Below, piece after piece: positions 44,736-55,335 of a stretch of 64,000 nt of DNA. A program made the position numbers and the translations under genes. Positions within the stretch are counted from its first letter, which is position 1. Each line of letters begins with the position of its first letter. The stretch comes from Halichoerus grypus. Lineage: Eukaryota > Chordata > Mammalia > Carnivora > Phocidae. The stretch covers positions 86,547,313-86,611,312 of the forward strand of contig NC_135722.1 in assembly GCF_964656455.1 (NCBI RefSeq). Reading direction: 5' to 3'. The notes beneath the pieces were generated by a model. The model had not been told where the DNA came from. It did no database searches and saw only the letters and a list, made by a program, of their open reading frames with translations.

Positions 44736-45095
44736 GGAAGGTATTGGGGGTTTGACAGAAGAGATGTTAGGAAATAGTCATCTAGGAGAATAAAACAACA
44801 AATTGACGAACAAAATATAGTATGATTACAAGCCTGCCTTAGGAAAACACTTAAGGGAATTGGGAACACCTTTTTCCACCATCCAGATGGCTACTGTGGG
44901 AATTCTATTTTTGTATTACCCACCACTGGGCAATATTTCATTGATCCAAAGATGACCATCTGTTACAGGTTTGGTAAATCATTATCCTACGCTCCTCACC
45001 ATAAATGACTTCTAGATTGTGTTATTAACAAACCCACCGTCCCCCAAAATGAAAGCAACAGGCAGTTAACTAAGGTCTTAAAGAAGAACTGACCA

Positions 45096-45300
45096 GGGCG
45101 CCTGGGTGGCTCAGTCGTTAAGCGTCTGCCTTCGGCTCAGGTCAAATAAATAAACAGGGTCCTGGGATCGAGTCCCACATCGGGCTCCCTGCTTGGCAGG
45201 AAGCCTACTTCTCCCTCTCCCACTCCCCCTGCTTGTGTTCCTGCTCTCGCTATCTCTCTCTCTGTCAAATAAATAAATAAAATCTTTAAAAAAAAAAAAA
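45096..45300 (+). repeat. SINEC SINE with tail sequence copied into its head
   Basis: Full-length copy in which GGCTCAGGTCA is followed by AATAAATAAAC (45145-45155) instead of TGATCCC. The inserted text equals the SINE's own 3' tail (GTCAAATAAATAAA). Perfect TSD aagaactgaccag at 45083-45095 and 45301-45313. Confidence 0.96.
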
Positions 45301-45313
45301 AAGAACTGACCAG

Positions 45314-45518
45314 GGGCTCCTGGGTGGCTCAGTTGGTTAAGCATCTCCCTTCAGCTCAGGTCATGATCTTGGGGTCCTGGGATGGAGCCCCGCATCAGAC
45401 TCCCTGCTCAGCTGGGAGCCTGCTTCTCCCTCTCCCCCTACCCCTCACCCCTGCTCGTGCTGGCTTACTCGAGCTCTCTTTCAAATAAATAAATAAAATC
45501 TTAAAAAAAAAAAAAAAA
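45314..45518 (+). repeat. SINEC SINE, head-to-tail with the previous copy
   Basis: Starts GGGCTCCTGGGTGGCTCAGT immediately after the right TSD of the preceding SINE. Different subfamily bases (CATCTCCCTTCAGCTCAGG) and a 17-base poly-A. Confidence 0.93.
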
Positions 45519-45599
45519 AGAAGTATTAACCAAAAAACCCTCAATCCTTGCATGGTAAGCTGTTGATTATTGCTTAACCCTTAAGACAAACGACAGCCC

Positions 45600-46111
45600 C
45601 AAACAGAGAAAGATATGTATCATATGACCTCACTGATATGAGGAATTCTTAATCTCAGGAAACAAACTGAGGGTTGCTGGAGTGGGGGGTGGGGTGGGAG
45701 GGATGGGGTGACTGGGTGATGGACACTGGGGAGGGTATGTGTTCTGGTAAGCGCTGTGAATTGTGCAAGACTGTTGAATCTCAGATCTGTACCTCTGAAA
45801 CAAATAATGCAATATATGTTAAGAAAGAAAAAAAGAAGAAGAAGAATGTAGCAGGAGGGGAAGAATGAAGGGGGGGATATCAGAGGGGGAGAAGAACCAT
45901 GAGAGACGATGGACTCTGAAAAACAAACTGAGGGTTCTAGAGGGGAGGGGGGTGGGAGGATGGGTTAGCCTGGTGATGGGTATTGAGGAGGGCACGTTCT
46001 GCATGGAGCACTGGGTGTTATGCACAAACAATGAATCATGGAACACTATATCTAAAACTAATGATGTAATGTATGGGGATTAACATAACAATAAAAAAAT
46101 TAAAAAAAAAA
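45600..46111 (+). mobile_element. Carnivore LINE-1 3' UTR, 5'-truncated
   Basis: About 510 bp ending AACATAACAATAAAAAAATT plus poly-A. Contains two related units, each starting with AACAAACTGAGGGTT followed by a G-rich stretch (about 45661 and 45921), i.e. an internal duplication. Perfect 17-bp TSD aagacaaacgacagccc at 45583-45599 and 46112-46128. The ORFs here are repeat-derived. Confidence 0.93.
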
Positions 46112-46129
46112 AAGACAAACGACAGCCCA

Positions 46130-46915
46130 ATTATATTCACCAACAGAGAGTACACCACTAAAACGGTCAAGTCCTCTTCAGAGGAATCACCCCAAGTTCT
46201 TTTTCAGGGATGGCCCTGTGGGATATAAGCATGGAAAATTCTCCCAGCAGACGGAACCTGGGGCACACATACTGAACTTATTCCATTATTAAGGAGGTGA
46301 GTTAACAAATGAATGCCTGTGAAATTTGCTGGTCCTATGATCTACCTTACCTCATCCAGCAACATATAAGATCTGTACCAATGACCACTATACATTGTTC
46401 TCTTTTCTTCTTTCAAAAGGTTTTTAAGTTATGGAAATCCTGTTTGTCTTTCATCACTTTATATTTGTTGTACTCTAGAACAACATACACATGCGTAATT
46501 CATGTGAATTCAAGTGAGCTTGAGAGAAAGCAGCATCAGATCATTTCACTCGGCAAATGACTGCTCAGAGTAAGCAGGAGATGGAAGACATGAATGTGTC
46601 AATTCCTCCACAGGTCTCAGTTTCGGGCCTCTCACGATCTGGCCACCTAGCAGTCTGAGTGCAAGGCTAGAGTCCCTAAATAGAAACCAACAACTTCCTC
46701 TGGTGCTCAGGAGAAGAATGAGCAATCTGTTCCAACACGGGAAGAAAAAATCCACTGTGTTGGACTTCATTGAGAGATAGCATGTCAGCCTCCAATATGG
46801 CTCAAAAATACAAAACATTTTGCTTTATGGAGATTTAAGAGATCTTGAAAGGTCATTTTAACTATACATGATTTTTAAATTTGTAATATGCATCTGTTGT
46901 ATTATTAAGAATTTT
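46130..46915. other. Unannotated DNA
   Basis: No gene or recognised repeat. Confidence 0.4.
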
Positions 46916-46916
46916 G

Positions 46917-47035
46917 GGGGCACCTGACTGGCTCAGTCAGAAGAGTATGTGACTCTTGATCTCAGAGTCATGAGTTCAAGCCCCATGTTGGGGTGTAGAG
47001 GTTACTTATAATAAATAAATAAGTAAAAACTTAAA
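46917..47035 (+). repeat. Short old-type SINEC
   Basis: GGGCACCTGACTGGCTCAGT, GTTCAAGCCCCATGTTGGGG TGTAGAGGTTAC and an A-rich tail, without the CT-rich block. Confidence 0.9.
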
Positions 47036-47039
47036 ATTT

Positions 47040-48235
47040 TTTTTTCAATTTTGCTATAGAAAATAAGAAAAACAAAAAATAAGGAGGCTAGATGAAACTG
47101 AATACAGAAGCAAATGGCACGTGGGGTATGTCAGAGAGATATAAAAGTAAGTAGAGCACACATGTTCTGAACTAGAAAGTGAAGGAAGAACCAAGATATA
47201 CCAAGTATTCACAATTCACTAAATATACACAAGGTACATTAAGTATTCAACATTTATGAGGTCTTAAATCAGCCATCCATAGATGATACCATTCTTGCCC
47301 CACTTGTACTCTGCTCTAGAAATGTAAATCAAATCCATAGCTAATCATCAGGCTAGCTGATGAAACACAGCTATTGATTAGGTAGGTATACTTGACCCTG
47401 CAATCTTTCTAATAGACAATTGTGTATGTTGGCTCCATGTAGCTTCAGTCTGTTGGACCCCTTGCTCAAACTCAATTCTGATCCTCATTACCTCACCAAA
47501 GGTGAGGAAAGCTGACACAGGAGGGGAAAAAAGGAATATGAACATTGTATGACCCATATTCAGGAAGTATGGTTCTTCCATTCCACTTGAACTGTATCAA
47601 AGCATATTAATCTACCTTACCTCTTTCCCCTTACTTCTCGCTACCGGTGCCCCAAGATAATTTCTCACATGGCAGGAGCAGACTTTAGAACCTTTGCAAA
47701 GGTTGTGACTCTACTCTCTTGAGGGTCATTAAGTTTGTCAATTAGCCCATAGATTGCAAAATTGTGTACAACCATATCCAGACTTGATTCTGTTGATTCT
47801 GGGAATCAGAGATAAATAAATGTATAGCTGATCATGTCTTTGAATGTTTCTCATTGAGGAGGCAAGCTATCGGTTGTTCTGTGTGATGCAACTGCATTAT
47901 GTTGGACAAGGGAATTTATGAAATTGGATATATAGGAAGAAATATGTGTGTACTCTACTATGAGATTATCAGCCTGGCATGCCCCATTCTCCTGGAAACT
48001 GCTCCTCAGCATCCACGTATCTGGCATGAAAGCTACATGCTCTTATAGTGCCCATCACCTTGATCTAGGTTGATTGCTTTAGGGATAAGTACCTGATCTG
48101 AGCTAAACCAATAAGCCCCTTCACTGGTTTTTTGAAATTAGGATTCAAAAAAAATTGAGATCAATTCCCCTCTAATGTAGACATTCATGTGGTGCTTTCC
48201 TACAGGTTGTAATATATTAGGATTTTAACCTGAAT
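47040..48235. other. Unannotated DNA
   Basis: No supported gene. Weak repeat-like texture at 47990-48150 (an unidentified old family). Confidence 0.4.
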
Positions 48236-48239
48236 CTAG

Positions 48240-48450
48240 GGTTCTAGAGCAAGATTGTTTAGATTTGAACCCTGACTCTGACATTTACAATCTATGTGAG
48301 CTTGGACAAATAGCTTAACCTCTCTTCTACTTCCTTATCTGTCAAGTAGAGATAATTATAAAGTCCACTTCATATGGTTGTGGTGAATATTAGGAGAACT
48401 TAGAACAGTACTTTGCACTCAGTAAATGTTAGGTATATTTAGTCTTTACA
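48240..48450 (+). repeat. MIR SINE
   Basis: GATTTGAACCCTGACTCTGA, GTGAGCTTGGACAAATAGCT TAACCTCTC and CAGTACTTTGCACTCAGTAA ATG in MIR order. Confidence 0.9.
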
Positions 48451-48474
48451 AATAGAGACAAAGTATTTTATTTT

Positions 48475-49080
48475 TCCCAAGTCTGACTTCAATCCAATGT
48501 TATTAAATTCAACCTTTATTGTTTGTGCACATACTGTATTCCAAGCATTAAGTTAAGCTTAGGAAAAAAATACGGTACCCAAAGAAACATGGTCCTTGCC
48601 TTCATGGAACTTACAGTTCAGTGGGGGAGGCAAATATTAAAGAAATAGTCACATAAATACAAACTATGAGATGTGCTATGACGGATAAGTAGAAGGTGAT
48701 ATGAGAGGTTATAATGGGTATATCAGTCTAAACTTCCTTAAGAAAGCAATGTGGGAGTTAGTACGGAAAGAGGAGGTTGGAGAAAGTTTTCCAGGTAGAG
48801 GGGTCATGTGCAAAGGTCCTGAAATGGGAAAGACCTTGAAGATTTAAAAAATTAAAACAGGTCAGTATGGCTTGGAATAGTAAGAAAAGGAGAAGGAAAG
48901 AGGCATAAAATAAGACTGGAAAAATAGTCAAGGACCAGATTATTCAGGATCTTGTAAGAAGAGTAGAATAACAAAGATTCAAGATCTTAGAGGTGAGGTT
49001 AAAAGGATTTTTGAACAGGATGTTATAGTTGAAGATGAGAGAAGTAGACAGGGTTAAGAGATATTTAGTAAAAGGGAAAA
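48475..49080 (-). repeat. L2 LINE 3' region (minus strand)
   Basis: TCCTTGCCTTCATGGAACTT ACAGTTCAGTGGGGGAGGC, GGGGTCATGTGCAAAGGTCC TG and GACCAGATTATTCAGGATCT TGTAAG are reverse-complement L2 landmarks in order. Confidence 0.92.
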
Positions 49081-49159
49081 AAGCAAGTATTTATCCTGCT
49101 TTCTTATATAAATTAAATCACTAAGTAATCAAATAATTGAAGAGGGGTGGCTTCCCTCT

Positions 49160-50175
49160 GCAGAAATATTGCAACTAATACATGAAGAATGATGGAATTA
49201 TATCACCATTTAAAATTCCTAATGAATGAATTGCTCCAGGCATAACTCAATAGCAGTTACCAAAAAAAGAGATTACATTAGAAAAACAGAAATAAGCACA
49301 CATTGTATGTCTCCTAATGGAAAAACATACCACCCCCTATGAAGATATCTTGCCAAAAAAATTAAACTTGAATCTGAGAAAACATCTAGAGCTTACTACC
49401 AATTTATAAAAAAAACAGAGGACAAAGGAACATGTTAAAATACACCATGGGGATGCAACTGACAAAATTCAGATTGTGGCCAAAACTACAGGGCAAACAA
49501 CCTAGTTCCTTAAATAAAAATAAAATATTACTGGGGAACAGAGACAAAAATACAGAGGATTTTAAAGATATACCAGGGGCACCTGGGTGGCTCAGTCGGT
49601 TAAGCGTCTGCTTTCAGCTCAGGTCATGATCCCAGGGTCCTGGGATCAAGCCCCACATCGGGCTCCCTGCTCAGTGGGAAGCCTGCTTCTCCCTTTCCCA
49701 CTCCCCCTGTTTGTATTCCCTCTCTCACTGTCTCTCTCTCTCTGTCAAATAAATAAATAAAATCTTTAAAAAAAAAAAGATATACCAACCAAAATCAGTA
49801 TAGTTCTACTCTGAAGCAAATTGTAAATCTATATATACAGTAGCATTTATGAGTCTATTGGAAATGTAAATATTTTATATTACAAAATCACTGCTATTTT
49901 TTAATTATGATAATAGCATTGTGGCATTTTTTAAGACTATCTCTTTTAGAGATATAGACTAAAATATTTACATAGAAAATCATATGATAACAGCAATTTG
50001 CTTCAAAATAATATGGGGAGGGAAAAATGACTGGGGATATGGATGAGGCAGTATTGGTCATGGCTGGATGTGGTGGCTTGGGTGATAGGTACATACTTAT
50101 ATATTTTTTATATTTTTTAACTTTTCTTTCTATGTTTTATATGTGTGAAATTCTCCATGGTAAAAAAAAAATTTT
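49160..50175 (+). repeat. Old LINE-1 (L1MC/M5-like) 3' end, SINE-interrupted
   Basis: The 3' part is clearest: AATTTGCTTCAAAATAATAT GGGGAGGG, GGGTGATAGGTACATACTTA and GTGTGAAATTCTCCATGGTA AAAA. The 5' extent is uncertain. Split by the SINE at 49576-49776. Confidence 0.65.
49576..49776 (+). repeat. SINEC SINE
   Basis: Full-length copy. Perfect 12-bp TSD aaagatatacca at 49564-49575 and 49777-49788. Confidence 0.96.
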
Positions 50176-50524
50176 TTTTTTTTAATTTGGAAAGCAAAAT
50201 TGATATAAATTAATAGTAAATTGGATATTTGGTAAGGATGAGTATGATGAAGGTGTCAGGGATGATGCTGGGTTTCTGATTTTTGAGTCTAGATCTGAAG
50301 TGGTACCCTTCAGTGCCTTAGAAAACAATGAGCAAGAACTATGTTTACAAAAGGCCATTAATCTATTTTGCACATATTGACTCTGAGATGTCTCTGATTA
50401 AACCAAGCAAAGTAGAACTAGTAAGCAGTTAGATAGGCAGATTGGGAACTGGGTAGAAAGATCTGGGCTAGTGGTATACATTTAAGAATCAGTAGTTCAG
50501 AGTTTATGTGAGTGGATGGGATTG

Positions 50525-50760
50525 CCTGGGCATTGGTTCCCAGACTTGAACATAGATCCAAAATACCAAACACAGATCGCTGGGCCCTAACCCCAGAGCT
50601 TCTGATTCATAGGTCTAGGTATGATTTAAGAATTTGCATTTCTAACAGTTTGACAGGTGATGCTGATGCTGTATGTAGGCCTGAGTACCATATTTTGAGA
50701 ACCACTGGCCTAGGAAGATAGTTCTCAACCTTGGACACACACTGAGAATATCAGTGAAGA
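50525..50760. repeat. MER5A-like DNA transposon fossil
   Basis: GGCATTGGTTCCCAGACTTG, CAGAGCTTCTGATTCATAGG TCTAGG and AGTACCATATTTTGAGAACC ACTG are MER5A landmarks including both terminal regions. A second partial end (AGTTCTCAACCTTGGACACA) follows. Confidence 0.82.
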
Positions 50761-50813
50761 CAAGGAAGAGAGTGCTTCAAGTTGGAAAGAGTGTTCAACA
50801 AGACCAAATGCTG

Positions 50814-51007
50814 GGGCGCCTGGGTGGCTCAGTCGGTTAAGTGGCTGCCTTCGGCTCAGGTCATGATCCCAGGGTCCTGGGATTGAGCCCCGCATCGGGC
50901 TCCATGCTCAGGGGGAAGCCTGCTTCTCCCTCTCCCACTCCCCCTACTTGTGTTCCCTCTCTCCTGTCTCTCTGTCAAATAAATACATAAAATCTTTAAA
51001 AAAAAAT
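50814..51007 (+). repeat. SINEC SINE
   Basis: Full-length copy starting GGGCGCCTGGGTGGCTCAGT. TSD agaccaaatgctg at 50801-50813 and agaccatatgctg at 51008-51020 (one mismatch). Confidence 0.96.
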
Positions 51008-51272
51008 AGACCATATGCTGCTCCAACCAGTAAAATGATGGTGAAAAATACCCTTTGGATTAGCAACATCAAAATAACTGGTGACTTTAAGGAGATATTA
51101 GTGGACGAAAGGGAAAATCAAATTAGAGGGGTTGAGAAGTAATGAAGAAGGTTCAAAAATGAAGAACAGTTGAGTGTAGATAATAATTTTGAGAAGTTTG
51201 GCTGTGAATCATGTGAAAGTGAAAAAATTGTATCTGGTGGGGAGGTGGGACTGAGTGCAGACATAAGGATTA

Positions 51273-51300
51273 AGATTAAATCACTGAGATTAAATCACTA
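51273..51300 (+). repeat. 14-bp tandem duplication
   Basis: agattaaatcactg followed immediately by agattaaatcacta. Confidence 0.95.
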
Positions 51301-51539
51301 CCTACTTCCTTGAATTAAAAAAAAAAAATTAAAACACAAATTACCCTTCTGAAGATGAGTTGTATTTCAATAGTTGCATCTTAAAGACCTGAAGAATCTT
51401 GAAAAATCAAAAGGATGAACTCTGATCTTGGGTATTCTGGTATTTTTATGGAGGAATGGGGATGTTTATTGAAGGGCAAGCTTTTCCCCTGACATCACAG
51501 GTCTTGGGAAGCTGCTGTTCTACTGGCTGATAAAATTGG

Positions 51540-52340
51540 CCTTCACATTCATTTATTTCACTATTAATTCATTTGTCCATTAAATGTGTATCAAATACCT
51601 ATTATGTGCTAGACATTGTACTAGGCTCTGGGATTAGTGTTGAATTATACACTTTAAATGGGTGAATTGTATGGCATGTGAATTAATCTCAGTAAAGTTC
51701 ATATATAAATGAGATCTGAATATTGATGGGAATTAGCTAAGGAATAAAGTATTTCTACACAGAGGGAAGAATGTGTGCATTGGCGGAAAGAGTGTGGCAT
51801 TTTAGGAGATGTGAAAAAAAATTCTGTGACTGGCATGTTCCTTGACAGAATATAATGACAGATGAAGCTGAAGATCTTGAAAGAACCCGGATTGCATAGT
51901 GTTGTAAAAGCCATGCTAAAGGTTTGGGACTTTATCCTAAGAACAATAGGAATCCAATTGCTGTACAATATGATCACTATGCATTATCACTCTGGCTACT
52001 ATGTAGAGAATGCAGGAAAGAAAAGAGTGTATTTGGGAAACCAGAACAGTGATATTATAATTCTCCAGGCATGAACTATTGATATCTTAGATTAAGATGG
52101 TGGCAACAGGATTGGACAAATTCAAGACTTGTTGACAGATTAGAACTGAGATGTAATACAGTGACGTAGCTGAGATGAGTTGCTCAACTGAGTGGGCAGT
52201 GAAATGGAAATAGGAGAAGAGGTGCAAATATTGGAATGGGGGGCAAGATTAGTTATTTTTAATATAGTTGGGATGATCTAATAAGAGAGCAAGGATGATT
52301 TGTGCAGTAATGAGCGCTCCTCCCCTGAGATTATTCAAGT
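51540..52340 (-). repeat. L2 LINE 3' region (minus strand) with a small L1 end
   Basis: L2 terminus complement (TTCATTTATTTCACTATTAA, CTATTATGTGCTAGACATTG TACTAGGCTCTGGG), then a short plus-strand LINE-1 tail at about 51640-51700 (ACACTTTAAATGGGTGAATT GTATGG). The L2 text continues (GGGACTTTATCCTAAGAACA ATAGG, TATCACTCTGGCTACTATG). Confidence 0.85.
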
Positions 52341-53325
52341 CAGACTAGAGATCTTTCTGTCGAGTAGAAAGCACTTTTGCTCTAAAAGAAGTCATGGACT
52401 GAGCAACTAAATTTCCATTCGGTTCTAAGGGCCTACTACAAGAAACTGCCATTTGTGCCAGAATCTGGTCCCCAAAACACCTCATGGCTGAAATGAGCTA
52501 TTTGCTGGAACCTGAATTCCTCGGAACCATCTACACCAGGTTAATAATTAAAGTTCCTTGGGAGGTCTCCATTTGTTTGTTTCACCTGTGTGGAGGATTC
52601 TGGTTTCATAAAATCCCACAGCAGTATTATTTAACCTAGTGCCAAAGAAAGGCCTACTTACTCCACCAACCCAAAGGCAAGTCTCTTCTCGCCCCAGAAG
52701 AAAAAGGTGGGAGGCTGCAGTAGCCACAGAAACTGACCCTGCCCAAAGCCAAAACACAGAGAGGGCTCCTACAAAATTAATCTCTGTATTTTTTTCTCAC
52801 ACCCTCTCCAAGTCTCCAGCACTGTGCCCTTAGGGCCCAATAGCCAGCCATTTGTTGGTTAACTGATCCTCCAGGCCTGGGGTGAAGATGGGGTGAGAGG
52901 ATGATAGAGTTTTTAAATGTAAAATTGAAAAACACAAAAGGGAGGGAAAAGGAGAGGCGAGAATAACGAAGAACAAGGAAAGACTTTCGTGTGTGTCTAA
53001 CCTCCGAAAGAGCTGCTACCTGGGTCCCTTAAGAAACAGTAAAGATTTACCTAATGTCTTTTATTAACTGTCTTACCACATGCCCTAAGAGAGGTAGATG
53101 GGATTTGTTTGACTACTTGATTCCCACCCTGATTCTCCTCCAGTTTTTATGTCGTGCTCACAGTCTCACACACACCACACCAGGGGTTCAAGACCCTGCT
53201 CCTTCCGCAGCCTCTCGCCCTGCCGCCACCATCCCTCTCCTCAGGTTAGGGTGCGTTCCGCCTTCTTCTTCCCCTTCTGCAAATCTCGGCACACACTTTC
53301 TGGGCCTAATTCACATCTTTCTGAC
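52341..53325. other. Unannotated DNA
   Basis: Short ORFs (52639-52833 plus, 52548-52757 minus, 53054-53410 plus) have no recognised domain. No clear repeat. Confidence 0.4.
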
Positions 53326-53480
53326 TCTCCCCATCTCTGAAATGGGAATAATAAAAATCATGATGGGAGTAACAGTACAACCTATACAGTATAGTTGCCA
53401 TGAGGATTAAACATTTTACATACTTGAGAATTTGTTGGAACTGCAAAGGACTATAAAATTAAACGTTGTTTTTATTGCCT
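53325..53480 (+). repeat. MIR SINE 3' half
   Basis: CCCCATCTCTGAAATGGGAA TAATAA and GTTGCCATGAGGATTAAACA fit the MIR 3' half. Confidence 0.75.
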
Positions 53481-54188
53481 TTATTTCTAAAGCCGAGTTC
53501 AATTGTTAGAATTAGGGTGCCAGGATGCTTGGCTGCTCATCAAAGGGATTAGGGAAGGGGTTAATGTTAGATATTGCCAAGTGTTTCAGAGAAAAAAATC
53601 CACTCCACTTGAAGCAGGACGTCAACTCACCTTGCACAAAAAGCCCTTTGGAGAGAAGTCTTTCAGTTTAAAAGCTGGAGGCGTGGGAAAACAAAGTACT
53701 CAAAGCAGACAGCCGGAGATGCTCTGGGCCTCCGGGCCCGCACCCCAGTCCGCCTCCACGCACCTGGGGCGCCCTTCCGCCTGCGGTGAGCGCCCCTCCC
53801 ACTGCCGGGTCTCAGTCCCGCCAGGCCTGGGGAAAAGAAGGATTAGGGTTCTGGATGTTTTAACATATTACGAGATTCTGCAGTTGACCAAGAACTCTAA
53901 AATCCCCCAGGCAGTACCGGTCACTTCGCGGTGCCCCGCACAATCCCCCCCGCGGTAAGGCCCAGGAAAGTGATGGTGTAATAAAATGAGATTCGAGGTT
54001 GTGGAAAGAATAGGCATATTTTTTTGGAACAGATCTAGGTGCCCCCGTGTTGGGGAAATGAGATAGATTTGGGTGTTGATTTCTCCAGTCATTTCAGAAC
54101 CGCACTTCCTGCCAGATCGCTCAGGGCTAGAACAATCTTAGGGCATTGAAAGAATGCCAGTTCTAAAGGCGGTTCAAAATCGGGGATA

Positions 54189-54203
54189 CCGGCCGAGGGC
54201 CGG
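54189..54203. promoter_or_regulatory. Perfect GC-rich inverted repeat upstream of the CpG island
   Basis: CCGGCC-GAG-GGCCGG, two 6-base arms with a 3-base spacer. Function unknown. Confidence 0.4.
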
Positions 54204-54232
54204 TTGTCTACAAAGAAAGCGACCGCATCCCT

Positions 54233-54238
54233 CACGTG
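54233..54238 (+). promoter_or_regulatory. E-box CACGTG, distal
   Basis: A perfect CACGTG, the class bound by MYC/MAX, USF and TFEB-type bHLH factors. A second lies exactly 300 bp downstream. Confidence 0.45.
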
Positions 54239-54532
54239 TTTGGCCACATGTCTTCGCAGGCCTCAGTTTCCCAGTGTGAAAAATGGGCGGACTACTGGCT
54301 CACCTCCCTTACCGACAGAAAGGGGCTGGGTGTTCCGGTTTCGGCCCGGCTAACACAAACCACTCGAGAAACGAGGAGTTTCTTTCGTTTTCAGTTCAAA
54401 GAGAAAAAAATGCAATAAGCGTGAACCATGCCCAGAAATGCTTCTGTCAGTTTAAGTGGGGAGCTGGCTGAGAAGACGGCTAGAGGAAGGCCAAATTGGG
54501 CAGTACTTGTGCCGCATATGAATGTAAATCCG

Positions 54533-54538
54533 CACGTG
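54533..54538 (+). promoter_or_regulatory. E-box CACGTG, proximal
   Basis: A second perfect CACGTG, about 100 bp upstream of the NRF1-like site. Confidence 0.45.
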
Positions 54539-55105
54539 TGCACATACACAAACACGCACAGACGGTGTCAAAACCGACGGGTGCGTAAGGAAACCCAACC
54601 ACCCACAGTTCAAGTCCCAAGGACCGGGAGCGGCCCCTTCTGCGCTTGCGCATTAACTGCGTTTTCCCCACCCCCCACCCCGCTGGCGCCCCGCCCCCGA
54701 GCTCGTTGTGCCCCGCCCACCTTCCCTCCCTTTCCCCAGCCCGGCCGCCCGCGCAGAGCATTGTGGGACACAAACAAAGTGCCCCCAAACAGGCTGGAGT
54801 GAGCGGAGCGGCAACGGCCGCGGTGCCGGCCCGCACGCGCGCGGCGGCGGCTCCCTCCCAACCTCCCCCTCCCCTCCCCTCAGTCCCCTTCCCCTTCCCC
54901 ACCCCGCCCCATCGAGAAAACGCGAGCCGTCGCCGCGCTCCCCAAACCGCCGCCTGCCCTCGGCCAACCGCCCCCAACGGCCGCCCGCGCGCGGCTCCCC
55001 GGGCCCCCTCGCTCCTCCCCTCAGGCCCCTCCGAGCGCCGCGGGTGCTTCCCTCCGGCCGCTTCGCACTCTCCCACCTCGCAGGCACGCTGCTGGTTGTG
55101 CCGCC

Positions 55106-55156
55106 ATGCCCCAGCCACAGGCTGTCCACGGGCCTAGGCGCGGCGGCCCGAGATAG
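55106..55156 (+). CDS. Possible upstream ORF in the 5' UTR
   Basis: A 16-codon ORF (MPQPQAVHGPRRGGPR, stop TAG) with the start context GCCGCCATGC, which has the favoured -3 purine but not G at +4. If the exon call is right, such a uORF could reduce translation of the main frame. Its coding nature is not shown. Confidence 0.3.
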   Translation: MPQPQAVHGPRRGGPR

Positions 55157-55226
55157 GGTCCCCTCAGCCTCCCGGGGGAGGAGAGAGGCAGCGAGCCGCG
55201 CGCTCCGCCCCCTCCCCCCGGGCTGT

Positions 55227-55227
<1 letters not shown>

Positions 55228-55254
<27 letters not shown>
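55228..55254 (+). repeat. (GCC)9 trinucleotide tract
   Basis: Nine uninterrupted GCC units followed by ACCGCCACC, within the putative 5' UTR exon. Confidence 0.95.
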
Positions 55255-55257
<3 letters not shown>

Positions 55258-55335
55258 GCCACCTCGCCGCCTCAGCCTGGCGGGGAGGAGGAGGAGGAGC
55301 ACCAGGCCTCCGGGCCCCGGCACCGCCGCCCTCAG

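Larger units (their letters stand above)
54760..55335 (+). other. Putative non-coding first exon of an unidentified plus-strand gene
   Basis: The exon end is inferred from CCCTCAG/GTAATGG, a good U2 donor with the exon ending at 55335. The start is uncertain because no TSS can be read. The exon holds a (GCC)9 tract at 55228-55254 and a short upstream ORF at 55106-55156, but no recognised protein start in frame with a known domain. The downstream sequence to the window end would be intron 1. I do not recognise the gene. The alternative of a coding exon using the 54708-55439 frame is unlikely, because that frame is low-complexity Pro/Arg/Ser and reads through the donor. Confidence 0.55.
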
